From contig CM070634.1 in NCBI GenBank assembly GCA_036346255.1, forward strand, positions 66,172,476-66,236,475: DNA of 64,000 nt, written 5' to 3'. The translations under genes were made by a program, and so were the position numbers. Below, piece after piece: positions 32,610-44,492 of this stretch. Position 1 is the first letter of the stretch. Each line of letters begins with the position of its first letter. The DNA is from Ampelocalamus luodianensis. Lineage: Eukaryota; Streptophyta; Magnoliopsida; Poales; Poaceae. The notes under the pieces were generated by a model. That model was given only the letters and a program-made list of their open reading frames with translations. It searched no databases and had not been told where the DNA came from.

Positions 32610-34763
32610 TGTAATATCCCGTTTGTCGTTAGTGGATGTAATAAAAAATTAGAGAGGGAATTAAGATAATTAAAAGAGAAAAAAATCAGAAATTGAGAGA
32701 GAAATGGGCCACGCACCCATAGTCAAGTGGAGGAAAACAGGTTTAGTGGCCCATGGCCCATGAGGAAACCAGAAACCAACTAAAGAAGGAGGGGAACCCT
32801 AGGGTGCTACAGTACCCGCGCCGCCACTGTAGCACGGTACTGTAGCAACCAATCTCCTCCATGGTGGTGCCCCTCTCCTCCGATGCCTCTTCATTGTGGT
32901 GGCCGGCCAAGAAAAAAGGAAGAAGAAGGAAGAAAGGAGAAGGGAAGAAGAGAGGGAAGGGGAAGATTCACGGATTGCATCGCGGTCTACAGCGGTTCGT
33001 CAAGGGTAACCCCGGTTTGCCCCCGAATAGATGCATATTTAATTGTTGTAGCAATGTCGGTATTTCTGTCTCCTCAGGACAGATCGCGTTAGACAGACGT
33101 TTTGATATATTTAAGTGAGGATTCGGTCTTGGGCTTCTCCTAGAGAGTTGTAGAAGACGTCAATAGCTTTCGATGAAGTGCTAGATCGTATTATTTGGAC
33201 CTCTGTAGCAAAAGTTATGAATTTTTTAGTGCGATTGTTCTGCGAATCTGTCAGTATTCTGACAGGTTTTAGTAATCTGACTTTAGAGATCAGTTAAAGG
33301 GAGAATTAGAGGATATCAGTATCACGAAAGTTGTAGATAATTGTCTTAGCTTTCAGGGAAGCCCAAGAAATCAACATTTGGACAAACGAGCTGAAAGTTA
33401 TGTTAGTTTTAGTGCTCTGTCCAGAAAGGGTGACGTGAAATCGATGTTTTGTTAATCAGCTTAACAATGATTTTAGATGGCCGAATCAGGGAGGCTCACC
33501 AACTAGGTTTAGTTGGGAAATTTGATTACCTTTCAATTAAGTCCAAGAACACCTAATTTGGACCACTGTACGGAAAGATATGAATTTTAGAACTTGACTG
33601 TTCACAGAGGGCATTTCAGTACTTAAGAAAGCGGAGTCGGGATCGCGTTGCAATTTGCTACTTGATGAGTTCGCTTATTTAATTCATGTTTTTCGTTACT
33701 ATGGTCTTAGTTTATATTCATAATGTATTAGGTGGGGGATTGGTACCGGAGGCAGCACCGTCTTCACGTTCTCCATTCGCACGCGGTTAAGGCAAGTGCA
33801 TTGTTTGATTCGTGGTTGCGATTGATTGGTGTTTGTGTGCTTTTTCGATATGTGATAGTATACTGAGATTGATGGCATGATGTTAGTTTAAGATTGGTGG
33901 ATGCTCCAAATATGTTTATGCTCTGTTGTGGTATGATGTTATCGTTTTGTGGTAAATTGATGATGATTAAATGATGAGCATGTGCATATTGAGATCATGT
34001 TGAGGCTTGGTCACGTGGTGACCAAGTATGTTTCCCTTTGAGATCCCTGTCGTGAATGTGACGGGCCTGAGATCCCCACACTCGTGGAGTGTGGGCATGA
34101 GGTCCCTAAAACTTACGGAGTATTGGGCAATTGGTCCCTGTGCGTGCGCGCACATGCATGGGTATACGGCGACGGTTGCATACTTTGCATTACCGGTGTA
34201 ATGCACAAAGAAAGATAAAGAGAAAGGACCCTTGAGCATTGCATTTGCATATGAGATGTTCTATTGTTGATCTCCTTTACATGGATGCTGATGTTATAGT
34301 TTCTTTATGTACTTGCTGAGTCTGTGGACTCACTCTTGCTTTTATTGTTGTTTTAGGTACCCGAGCCAAGAATGACATGCATGGGGGGAAGTAGTCTGCT
34401 AGTCACACACTTGTCATATGAACTAAATAAAGATGAATGATCTTCATAACGTAATTGTTTTAGTAATTGGGCGAGATGCCCAAAGATTTATTATGTTTCG
34501 TCTCATGCAATGGATTAAATGTAATAATGATGAGTAGTAGAAATTCATATCTCTCTAGTTATGTTAGATACTTAGCATGTCTTTGATTATCTTTTGATGT
34601 CTTTGGAAGAAGGTTTTAGTTAATATTTGAATTGTCTGTGTGTTGGAACCTTCGTGTAATTAACTTTACAAGGGAGGTTCACTAAATTTATTAAGATTGT
34701 CTAGTTTGGAATTATTAGAGTTTGTTTAGTAGCATTCCGTGCTCATGTCGGGTCGGGTGTTAC
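32610..34763 (+). repeat. 5' LTR of element C
   Basis: About 2,154 bp. The purine-rich leader (32920-32975) precedes a donor-like CAAGG|GTAACC at 33005/33006. A hairpin array is at 34008-34208, and a GAGTC-TGTG-GACTC hairpin at about 34318-34331 is followed by TTGTTGTTTTAG. No convincing TATA box was found. A short frame starting near 32861 is present in both LTRs but is treated as leader. Confidence 0.9.
34008..34208 (+). repeat. Array of perfect hairpins in the C LTR
   Basis: GGTCAC-GTG-GTGACC, CCCACACTC-GTG-GAGTGTGGG, GTGCGCGCAC and TGCATTAC-CGG-TGTAATGCA follow one another within 200 bp. The 3' LTR has the same set (49796-49992). The array occupies the same relative position as the A/E stem-loop array although the sequences are unrelated. 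Confidence 0.75.
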
Positions 34764-34767
34764 TGAT

Positions 34768-34778
34768 TGGTATCGAGC
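34768..34778 (+). other. Primer-site-like sequence of element C
   Basis: TGGTATCGAGC follows the LTR end. It resembles the Met-tRNA complement TGGTATCAGAGC with one base missing. Element D has the same TGGTATCGAGC. Confidence 0.75.
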
Positions 34779-35329
34779 GGTCAGAGGTCCGTGGTGATGT
34801 GATTAATAACTTAGGTAACTTAGCTTGTTAAAAATTTGCTAATGGTTAATTAATCAAAACTCGACACATTGGTGCATGATAGGATGGGGTGGGTCAAGCA
34901 TTGCATTTACGCTTGTCATGTTGTAATGATGATTCGTGTTATGAGATGATCTTACATACCTATAATATGATTATATGATTATTATGAGTGAGAGCAGCCC
35001 TTGTTGAGAGGATTGAGGTCATGGTTGTGGCCCTAGGCTTTACCAGGTTACACCATTGTTCGTGGTAAAAGAAAAGGGAAGAGGCTACCTCAGATATCTT
35101 AGTACAGGCGTTAATAGTGAGTATCTTTTGAAAAAAAAAATTTGTCCACTTCCTTGAATTTGAATTTGATCAACTCTTGTTCAGTTGTGGTCGATGAATT
35201 TCTTTGGGTCAGTAGTTCATTTCAGTTGATCGGTTTCTTTGAGAAAGGTTGTTATGTTTTATTGGCTTAACTGTCCCATAAAGCAATTATTGTTTTTCTA
35301 ATTGCTGAGTTATTCTTGTGGCTAGTGGA
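34779..35329 (+). other. Leader of element C before the D insertion
   Basis: No frame. It aligns in patches with the corresponding leader of D (reverse strand, about 41160-41600): both contain GATAGGATGGG, CAAGCATTGCATT and a CTAATTG..TGAGT / CTGATTG..GGGTT segment. This shows that C and D are members of one family. Confidence 0.6.
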
Positions 35330-35334
35330 CTTAG

Positions 35335-38205
35335 TGTAACACCCCAGGACCCACATTACCCTGGAATGCTACTAAACCACTCTACAGCTAGCCAATAATT
35401 TCAAGATAATTAATTCGGCAACATCTCTAGACAAAAAGCATTAAGCGGAAGCATAAACATCTAAGGGAATAAAGATAACGGTAACAAGTTCAATAATTAA
35501 ACAACCTCTAGCAGATTAATCAAAGAATGGTTCACAAGTCCATCCTTATTAAATAACATAATCCTCCGCAAATAGTTAAGCATTTGGCTAGAATTTCATC
35601 GACTTTATTACAACATGAGTTGATGAACCATGTGCATTATTGTGGTGCCGCTCTACCCATCCCATGAATGCTCAACAATCACCTGTAGGGGGGAAAGAAA
35701 ACAAGGGTGAGATAAAAATCTCAGCAAGCAAACTGTTTACCCGGCTATTCAGACTACAAACAAACATACAACATCATTAAAGTATCCAAATATCCACACC
35801 CATAATGTGAATCCACATTCATTTACCAGCCAATTAAACTACAAAGATATTAAGCATCAATATCCAATCCCCATAATGATCACAATTATAGCCTCAACCA
35901 TATTTACTACCAATGATAGTAAAATATTAACAATTGAATCTTGATCAATCGCTCCATGTTAATCACCACTACCACTACCAATGACAATAAAGTATTAGCG
36001 TGTTTTACCTCATAACTTTACTATTTCTCGCATCCACAATCGCTATCCACAATTACCACAAGAGAGAAGAATCTCATGCCACAACCACAACCTCTACCAT
36101 ACCACAAGGGTGAACCCCATTCCACAACCACAACCACATTACTCATACCACAAGAGACTCTCATGAGTCAATTTCACATTGCAACCGTGAAGTTGCGTTT
36201 GTTTGCCAAAAATAACTTCACCTCAATATCTTGCACAAGTATGCAAATGATCTTTCCACAATGTAATGCATATGTATGCTATGCTCCATCGCACCTTTAC
36301 CCAACAAGGTAAAGGTATGCATCGTCTACTGCAATGCACGATGTTGTACGTCTGATCGCCGCGCTATAAGCGCGACATCCACAATGCAAATGTCATGATA
36401 TGTCATGAATGATATGATAATCATAAACCACAAGAATTTAACCACGAAGGTCAACAACATACTCATCATGAATATTTTCTCATAATCCACATGTGTCTCA
36501 TTAAGCACAATACCATCGTGTCATAAGACCATTACCACATAACCCACACTGATTCACCAAGATCAAAATCAATCGATATAGATGGAACTCTATCACATAG
36601 ACCACCACATGATCATCATGAAAATAACCACAAGGAATTAACAACATGTCCACCTTGAGTTTATTTTCATATTCGCATTTGGCTCATTAAGCGAATTACC
36701 ACGATACTACCCAAACTCATCCAAACATAGCAATTGATTAATATCTTGCTACCACATTTTTACTTGGAAAACATGTAACCATGGCATATCATTTAACATT
36801 ACGTCAATCATGCATAGTGCAACTAGTAAGAAAACGGGTTAAACCGTAGCACAACCGCTACATTTACTTGCCTTCCACGATGCGACGCGTTAGCGGCAAA
36901 GTCGATACTCCTAAACCTGAGGCTTCACCTCCTAAACAGGTAAAATAATTTCAATTAAGACATAATATACTCAGCGCTACTAATCGGCATTCTACAACGC
37001 TTACTTGACGACTCAAAACGAGTTTACAAAGCTGAAACCGAAAACAACGCTTCCTGCCATATACTGATTCTGGACAGCAGCACGGTAAATGACATAACTC
37101 ATGAACTGGAAGTCAAAATGAGGTAAACCCAATTTCTGTAGATTCTTAACTGAATAATCTACAATACTCTAGTTGACACGATAAGCCAATTCGGCCATAG
37201 TATTAGGCTAACCATTGTCTGAACTTTCAGTACAGAAACTGCCTACACAATCGAACAGCAAAACTAAAATGACCATAACTTTTAATAGGTAACTCCAAAT
37301 TGATCGTTCTTTATCAATCTGAAAAGGTTATCGAATTACCTACAATAACCTAGTTGGGTGAACTTTCAGATTCTACCAAATTCCCTTTCATATTTTAAGA
37401 AATATCCAGACAGTTTATTCTCGTCAGATTTCTGGCAGCAGATACTAAATCGACCCTAACTTTTGACTCAGACCTCGGAATCGAGTGATCTTCGCGGCTA
37501 CTGAAAGATAACGACATAACCCACATAACTCTAGGAGATGGAAACTTAAAATTCAGCCTCTAAACACACGAAACAAGCCGCGCAATAAACTGGACAGAAT
37601 TGAATTTGTAGCGGCAGCAATTCAATCCAATCAAACCAATCGAATTCGCATCTAATACAACTTAGACAGCAAAGAACGCCTCTCGTTACCCTTGTAGAAC
37701 CTTGGGGAAACGCTGGTTGAATCCAAGAAGAAGATCCCCTTCTTCTCCTCCTTTCTCTCCCTTCTTCTTCCTCCCGAAGACCAGTAGCAAGGAGCAGCAA
37801 AAGGGGCGACATGGAGGGCGTGGCAGCAAAGGGGAGGAGGGTTTCTACAGGGGCGGCGGGTACTGTAGCTGCGTGCTACAATAAAAAATACCTAGGGTTT
37901 GCTGGCCCTTCTTAAACCAACTTCCCACTTGGGCCAAACAACGTAATAAAGCCCAAGATTAATTCTCCTCTAAAAATGATTTCTCTGTTTAATTCTGTTA
38001 AATACCTTTCTCATTTCAATTAATTCTCTAATGTTAAACAGATATTACATAATCACTGATGGATACTTTCCTGTTAAGATAAATCCCTCTCTAAACTATA
38101 TTGCACTTGAAAATTCAATAAATTTCTCTTCCCCGAATAATAATTCTCTACCGATTAATTTTTATTAATCCGATTCTTCACTTCTCACACTTCCGGAGTA
38201 TTACA
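35335..38205 (-). repeat. 3' LTR of element D (left copy)
   Basis: 2,871 bp. On the minus strand it carries a leader ending CAAGG|GTAACG, an ACCTTTACC..GGTAAAGGT hairpin (36292-36315), a GCGCTATAAGCGC palindrome near 36362, and a TGAGAT-TTTT-ATCTCA hairpin (about 35710-35725) followed by a CCCCCCTACAG acceptor-like tract. Its start resembles that of C and G. Confidence 0.92.
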
Positions 38206-38218
38206 TTCTTCCCACCTT
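38206..38218 (-). other. Polypurine tract side of element D
   Basis: On the minus strand AAGGTGGGAAGAA directly precedes the LTR start TGTAATACTCC. Confidence 0.8.
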
Positions 38219-38289
38219 AAAAGGATTCGCCCTCGAATCCAACTCTACAGACCACAAAGAAAAGAACAACAAGCAAACAGCAACCCAAA

Positions 38290-38822
38290 CTAGGTGTACT
38301 CACCAGCCTCGAAGAGCTCGGGGTACTTCTTTCGCAAAAGATCCTCCAGCTCCCACGTAGCCTCTCTCTCCGACTGATTCGTCCAAAGGACCTTCACATA
38401 CTTGATGGTCTTATTCCTCAAGACCCGCTCTGACGTATCCAAGATACGAACTGGCCGACGCTCCACAGTGAGATCCTGCTCCACTGTGACTGCTCCAGTC
38501 AAGCTTGTGTTCTGATCCGCAAGTATTTCTCAAAGATAGACACATGGAAAACATTGTGCACACCACTCAAAGAGTTTGGCAACCCAAACGATAAGCCAAA
38601 CTACCCACCCGAGCAACCACCGAAAGTACCGATGTACCGCGGGCTAAGCTTCGGTGGTACCAAATGAACAATACCCTTGGTTGGAGACACCCAAAGGAGC
38701 ACAAGGCTTCCCACCGCAAACTCCAATTCTCGGCGCGAACATCCGCATAATTCTTTTGTCGCCCCGAGCAACAATGTGTCCTGCCATTTTGGCAAAATTT
38801 CCGCAATAACTATTAAGACCAC
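38290..38822 (-). pseudogene. Integrase C-terminus and chromodomain remnant (element D)
   Basis: 38290-38502 is open on the minus strand and encodes the chromodomain end: RRPVRILDTSERVLRNKTIK, YVKVLWTNQ, EATWELEDLLRKKYPELF. Upstream, 38540-38822 holds the integrase C-terminal segment in two frames (RQKNYAD, LEFAVG, VSPTKGIV, LSPRYIG, VGSLAYRLG) with frameshifts at sites that look like lost bases. This is the only clearly readable coding part of D. Confidence 0.85.
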
Positions 38823-41612
38823 CTTCTCAAACCATCCTCTTTTAAAACACTTTTCTCTTATTAAATAAACTCAGGATAACACACTATACCCATTGTCAAG
38901 AATTTGATCACAAATTCCACTCACATCATTCTACTAGAAGCACAACGGTATCTTTTGCAAACAGAACCCAAAGAATGTAAGAGTAAAGAACTCTCAAGCA
39001 TCACGCTAGCAATCAGCTTTACTTCAAAGGACCACGATCCAAATCAAAGGATTCACCACAAAATATTTCTACTCGTCAAGTAGACAATTGGAGAACCACA
39101 CCACATAAGCTAAGAGTGAAAAAAAAATCACTCGACAAACCAAAACAATCAATTTCTTTTCCTAATCTGGAAAAGACTACGCCTCAACATACGTCAACTC
39201 AATTTGCAAATGGTCTCGCCAAAAACACACAAGAAAAACAAGAATCAAGAGAGCATCGCACTACTTGACATAACAATAATTTCCCAATTCATTTCTTTTA
39301 ATAATTTAACTTCCTTGAACCAAGGATTTTCAAATCATTACCCAACACACCAACTCATTTATCTCAAGTTGGCCACCTCAACAATTAGCTCAATTGAGTA
39401 CATCATCTACACCATTGTAGATAGACTCTCACTGCCCCGCAAATCATACTCTAACCCAAAACCACGACCAACAAAAGGCTTCAGAACCCACAACAATTAC
39501 CATGTTCTTAGAAGAAGAGGTAAGAAGAAATAAATTCCAAAGATACGAAAATGGTCATCATCACAAAGAGCCAAAAGACCAAAAGAAAAAATAGCAATGA
39601 GGTTGGAAAACACAAGATAAGATCAATCTGACCTCAAATACTTCTAGTACAACTTTTCCTTTCAATAAGAAGCAATTTTCTTTGATTAAAACATCCCGCC
39701 ATTTCCAACAAAGGATGCTTGAAGACCACAACACGAGATTCAGATAAAAACCAAAAAGATCATTCAACATGTCACTTTACTCGAAGCAACCTCGGCTATC
39801 ACACAAGTCATAAGGTACAAAAAGGTTCCAACCGTAAATCTCACACCCTTCAATACAATTAGTATTATGGAATTAACAAATTCCTTTATTTTATTTTTTT
39901 AAAACATTCAACACAATAATCACAACTACATGCTATCGATTGTATTCACAACAAGATAAAACATTCTTTGCAAAAAAAATCAACATATCATCCCACTCCT
40001 TCATACTTTTCCAAAAGGAACATCATAAATCACTTCATCATGCTCTTATTATCCAAATAAGATTCCAACTACTTGATCTAGTTAAACCTAGTGCATAAGC
40101 CATCATATTAAAACAAACTCTTTAACAAGATGATATTAGAACATAACAACCTCACAAAACATGCTAGTATGAATCTCTTATTAGATTCCATACATTTATC
40201 TCGTACTGATGCTCAACTCTAGTTTAGCAAAAGGTAATTACACTCTAGCCATTGCTGTCAATAATTGACTATTAATTTTTCATCAAGATAGCATTAATGA
40301 TCCTATCTCTAATTTTGCAATCCCAAAGACAATAAAGAGCACAGATTCGATACTCCACCTTATGTTAAGATATTAAAAAAAAAATAACTTTAAACATCAA
40401 TAATACTAGCTTTATGAGACAAGATTCCAAAAGTCAATACATCAGCCTGTATCCATTTCTTTATACATATTTCAACAATTTAGCATGGTAAAAGTTACAT
40501 AAATTTAACAGTTGTACATGCTCATCAAGTATGTAAAGAGAGGACATATAAAAGGTTAATCTTATTAAGGCAATATTCCAACACCTCCTTACTTGACCAT
40601 CCCGAATGGTCAGATTAATTACTTAAGATCAATCAATCCAATATATCCAACAAGTTGGGAAAATTAAACAACTACAATAATCAAAACAATTATTTTTCAT
40701 ATTCCTTGATAAATGTATGAGTTCTACACATGTATCGCTAAATTTCTTAGTCACAGATCTTCAACAAACTACCACAGGACAACATCATATTAATCGACTT
40801 CACTTCTAAAGATGTTAGTAGAACTTAATGATGTACCACACTAACTTTTCAACTTGATAATTCACAATCTATCAATTATTTACATAATTTCCACCTACTA
40901 CTTAAACACAACAAAACATCACAAAGGGTTTTAACACTCCTTCTAGAGAGAAATCAAACTTCAAAAGTCGAAATAACTCGTAAGAAATGCATAGAGTCAA
41001 TGCTTCCACAAGTTAATGAACTTCCCACATAAAGCTTTGATTCTCTCTAAAAAAAAATCAAACGAATACAAGAGTCATGTTTTCCAAAGAAGAAAGATGG
41101 AACAACACGGAAAATACTAGTCTCTCCAAAAGCACTGCTCACTAGCACTCAAACAACCCATCAATCAGAAATAAACAATACTTGGCCTCAAGAACAATTA
41201 GAGGCCTAATGACAACCAACAACCGCAATAAACAGCTAACCCGAGAGAAAATCATTAACTGTAATAGGCCAAGAATCGGCCAACATCAATTCAAGGAGGA
41301 TAACACTTTTCTAAGAAACTTACCCAAGACATCCGCAACTAAGTTACCCGAGGTAACTGCATCAAAATCCCCGTACTACGAACGAGGTATAAACTGGCAA
41401 TGCCCAAGGCAACAACTGCAATCCCTACCTCATATCATTGACTATCCTCGCTCAAAGCAGTCATATAAACAAATCATAAACATACAAGATTATCTCCAAG
41501 CATGAATCATCAATATAACATGTCAAAGCTTGAATGCAATGCTTGTCCCATCCCATCCTATCAGTGCACTGTGTGTTAATTTAATATTTTTAATTACCAC
41601 GGACCTAAAGCC
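38823..41612 (-). other. Internal region of element D without frames, homologous to C internal region
   Basis: AT-rich and without a usable frame. On the minus strand it aligns in patches, in the same order, with element C: for example GTCGAGTGATTTTTT.. near 39120 with 47645 in C, and GTTGTTTAATTTTCCCAACTTG near 40665 with about 44955 in C. It is interpreted as an old decayed pol inherited by both elements. Confidence 0.6.
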
Positions 41613-41614
41613 CG

Positions 41615-41625
41615 CTCGATACCAA
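41615..41625 (-). other. Primer-site-like sequence of element D
   Basis: On the minus strand TGGTATCGAGC lies right after the D 5' LTR, identical to that of C, and is followed by a GTCCGTGGT segment that C also has. Confidence 0.75.
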
Positions 41626-41627
41626 TC

Positions 41628-44487
41628 GTAACACCCAGACCCACATTACCCTGGAATGCTACTAAACCACTCTGACTAGCCAATAATTTCAAGATAATTA
41701 ATTCGCAACATCTCTAGACAAAAAGCATTAAGCGGAAGCATAAACATCTAAGGGAATAAAGATAACGGTAACAAGTTCAATAATTAAACAACCTCTAGCA
41801 GATTAATCAAAGAATGGTTCACAAGTCCATCCTTATTAAATAACATAATCCTCCGCAAATAGTTAAGCATTTGGCTAGAATTTCATCGACTTTATTACAA
41901 CATGAGTTGATGAACCATGTGCATTATTGTGGTGCCGCTCTACCCATCCCATGAATGCTCAACAATCACCTGTAGGGGGGAAAGAAAACAAGGGTGAGAT
42001 AAAAATCTCAGCAAGCAAACTGTTTACCCGGCTATTCAGACTACAAACAAACATACAACATCATTAAAGTATCCAAATATCCACACCCATAATGTGAATC
42101 CACATTCATTTACCACCAATTAAACTACAAAGATATTAAGCATCAATATCCAATCCCCATAATGATCACAATTATAGCCTCAACCATATTTACTACCAAT
42201 GATAGTAAAATATTAACAATTGAATCTTGATCAATCGCTCCATGTTAATCACCACTACCACTACCAATGACAATAAAGTATTAGCGTGTTTTACCTCATA
42301 ACTTTACTATTTCTCGCATCCACAATCTGCTATCCACAATTACCACAAGAGAGAAGAATCTCATGCCACAACCACAACCTCTACCATACCACAAGGGTGA
42401 ACCCCATTCCACAACCACAACCACATTACTCATACCACAAGAGACTCTCATGAGTCAATTTCACATTGCAACCGTGAAGTTGCGTTTGTTTGCCAAAAAT
42501 AACTTCACCTCAATATCTTGCACAAGTATGCAAGTGATCTTTCCACAATGTAATGCATATGTATGCTATGCTCCACTGCACCTTTACCCAACAAGGTAAA
42601 GGTATGCATCGTCTACTGGCAATGCACGATGTTGTACGGTGACTGGCCGCGCTATAAGCGCGACGCCCACAATGCAAATGTCATGATATGTCATGAATGA
42701 TATGATAATCATAAACCACAAGAATTTAACCACGAAGGTCAACAACATACTCATCATGAATATTTTCTCATAATCCACATGTGTCTCATTAAGCACAATA
42801 CCATCGTGTCATAAGACCATTACCACATAACCCACACCGATTCACCAAGATCAAAATCAATCGATATAGATGGAACTCTATCACATAGACCACCACATGA
42901 TCATCATGAAAATAACCACAAGGAATTAACAACATGTCCACCTTGAGTTTATTTTCATATTCGCATTTGGCTCATTAAGCGAATTACCACGATACTACCC
43001 AAACTCATCCAAACATAGCAATTGATTAATATCTTGCTACCACATTTTTACTTGGAAAACATGTAACCATGGCATATCATTTAACATTACGTCAATCATG
43101 CATAGTGCAACTAGTAAGAAAACGGGTTAAACCGTAGCACAACCGCTACATTTACTTGCCTTCCACGATGCGACGCGTTAGCGGCAAAGCTGGTACTACT
43201 AAACCTGAGGCTTCACCTCCTAAACAGGTAAAATAATTTCAATTAAGACATAATATACTCAGCGCTACTAATCGGCATTCTACAACGCTTACTTGACGAC
43301 TCAAAACGAGTTTACAAAGCTGAAACCGAAAACAACGTTTCCTGCCATATACTGATTCTGGACAGCAGCACGGTAAATGACATAACTCATGAACTGGAAG
43401 TCAAAATGAGGTAAACCCAATTTCTGTAGATTCTTAACTGAATAATCTACAATACTCTAGTTGACACGATAAACCAATTCGGCCATAGTATTAGGCTAAC
43501 CATTGTCTGAACTTTCAGTACAGAAACTGCCTACACAATCGAACAGCAAAACTAAAATGACCATAACTTTTAATAGGTAACTCCAAATTGATCGTTCTTT
43601 ATCAATCTGAAAAGGTTATCGAATTACCTACAATAACCTAGTTGGGTGAACTTTCAGATTCTACCAAATTCCCTTTCATATTTTAAGAAATATCCAGACA
43701 GTTTATTCTCGTCAGATTTCTGGCAGCAGATACTAAATCGACCCTAACTTTTGACTCAGACCTCGGAATCGAGTGATCTTCACGGCTACTGAAAGATAAC
43801 GACATAACCCACATAACTCTAGGAGATGGAAACTTAAAATTCAGCCTCTAAACACACGAAACAAGCCGCGCAAGAAACTGGACAGAATTGAATTTGTAGC
43901 GGCAGCAATTCAATCCAATCAAACCAATCGATTCGCATCTAATACAACTTAGACAGCAAAGAACGCTCTCGTTACCCTTGTAGAACCTTGGGGAAACGCT
44001 GGTTGAATCCAAGAAGAAGATCCCTTCTTCTCCTCCTTTCTCTCCCTTCTTCTTCCTCCCAAGACCAGAGCAAGGAGCAGCAAAGGGGCGACATGGAGGG
44101 CGTGGCAGCAAAGGGGAGGAGGGTTGCTACAGGGGCGGCGGGCACTGTAGCTGCGTGCACAGTAAAAAATACCTAGGGTTTGGTTGGCCCTTCTTAAACC
44201 AACTTCCCACTTGGGCCAAACAACGTGGGTAAAGCCCAAGATTAATTCTCCTCTAAAAACTGATTTCTCTGTTTAATTCTGTTAAATACCTTTCTCATTT
44301 CAATTAATTCTCTAATGTTAAACAGATATTACATAATCACCGATGGATACTTTCTGTTAAGATAAATCCTCTCTAAACTATATTGCACTTGAAAATTCAA
44401 TAAATTTCTCTTCCCCGAATAATAATTCTCTACCGATTAATTTTTATTAATCCGATTCTTCACTTCTCACACTTCCGGAGTATTACA
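41628..44487 (-). repeat. 5' LTR of element D (right copy)
   Basis: About 2,860 bp, matching 35335-38205 with few substitutions. Several differences are small indels at CAG/CTG, including the LTR end itself (TCGTAAC at 41626 where the other copy has TGTAAC). Confidence 0.92.
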
Positions 44488-44492
44488 CTTAG

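Larger units (their letters stand above)
35330..44492 (-). mobile_element. Element D: minus-strand non-autonomous element nested in C
   Basis: LTRs are 35335-38205 (3' LTR in its own orientation) and 41628-44487 (5' LTR). On the minus strand they start TGTAATACTCCGG and end GGTGTTACA. A 5-bp duplication CTTAG flanks it (35330-35334, 44488-44492). The primer site is at 41615-41625 and the polypurine side at 38206. The internal part is only 3.4 kb: decayed pol plus a readable integrase C-terminus/chromodomain. The LTR pair is almost identical, so this is the youngest event of the nest. Confidence 0.93.

Noticed and set aside
32861..33118. Open frame beginning MVVPLSSDASSLWW in both C LTRs
   Set aside because: It lies in a purine-rich leader, is identical because the LTRs are young duplicates, and has no counterpart in D. 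There is no evidence of coding selection.
36076..36312. Open frame in the D LTR rich in Gln, Pro and Thr (also at 42363)
   Set aside because: It is antisense to the element and built from CCACAACCACAA low-complexity sequence.
39204..39533. Plus-strand frame inside D
   Set aside because: It runs against the element's strand in AT-rich decayed sequence and has no equivalent in C.
41182..41505. 107-codon plus-strand frame inside D
   Set aside because: It is antisense to the D leader, has no recognisable domain and is not conserved in C.
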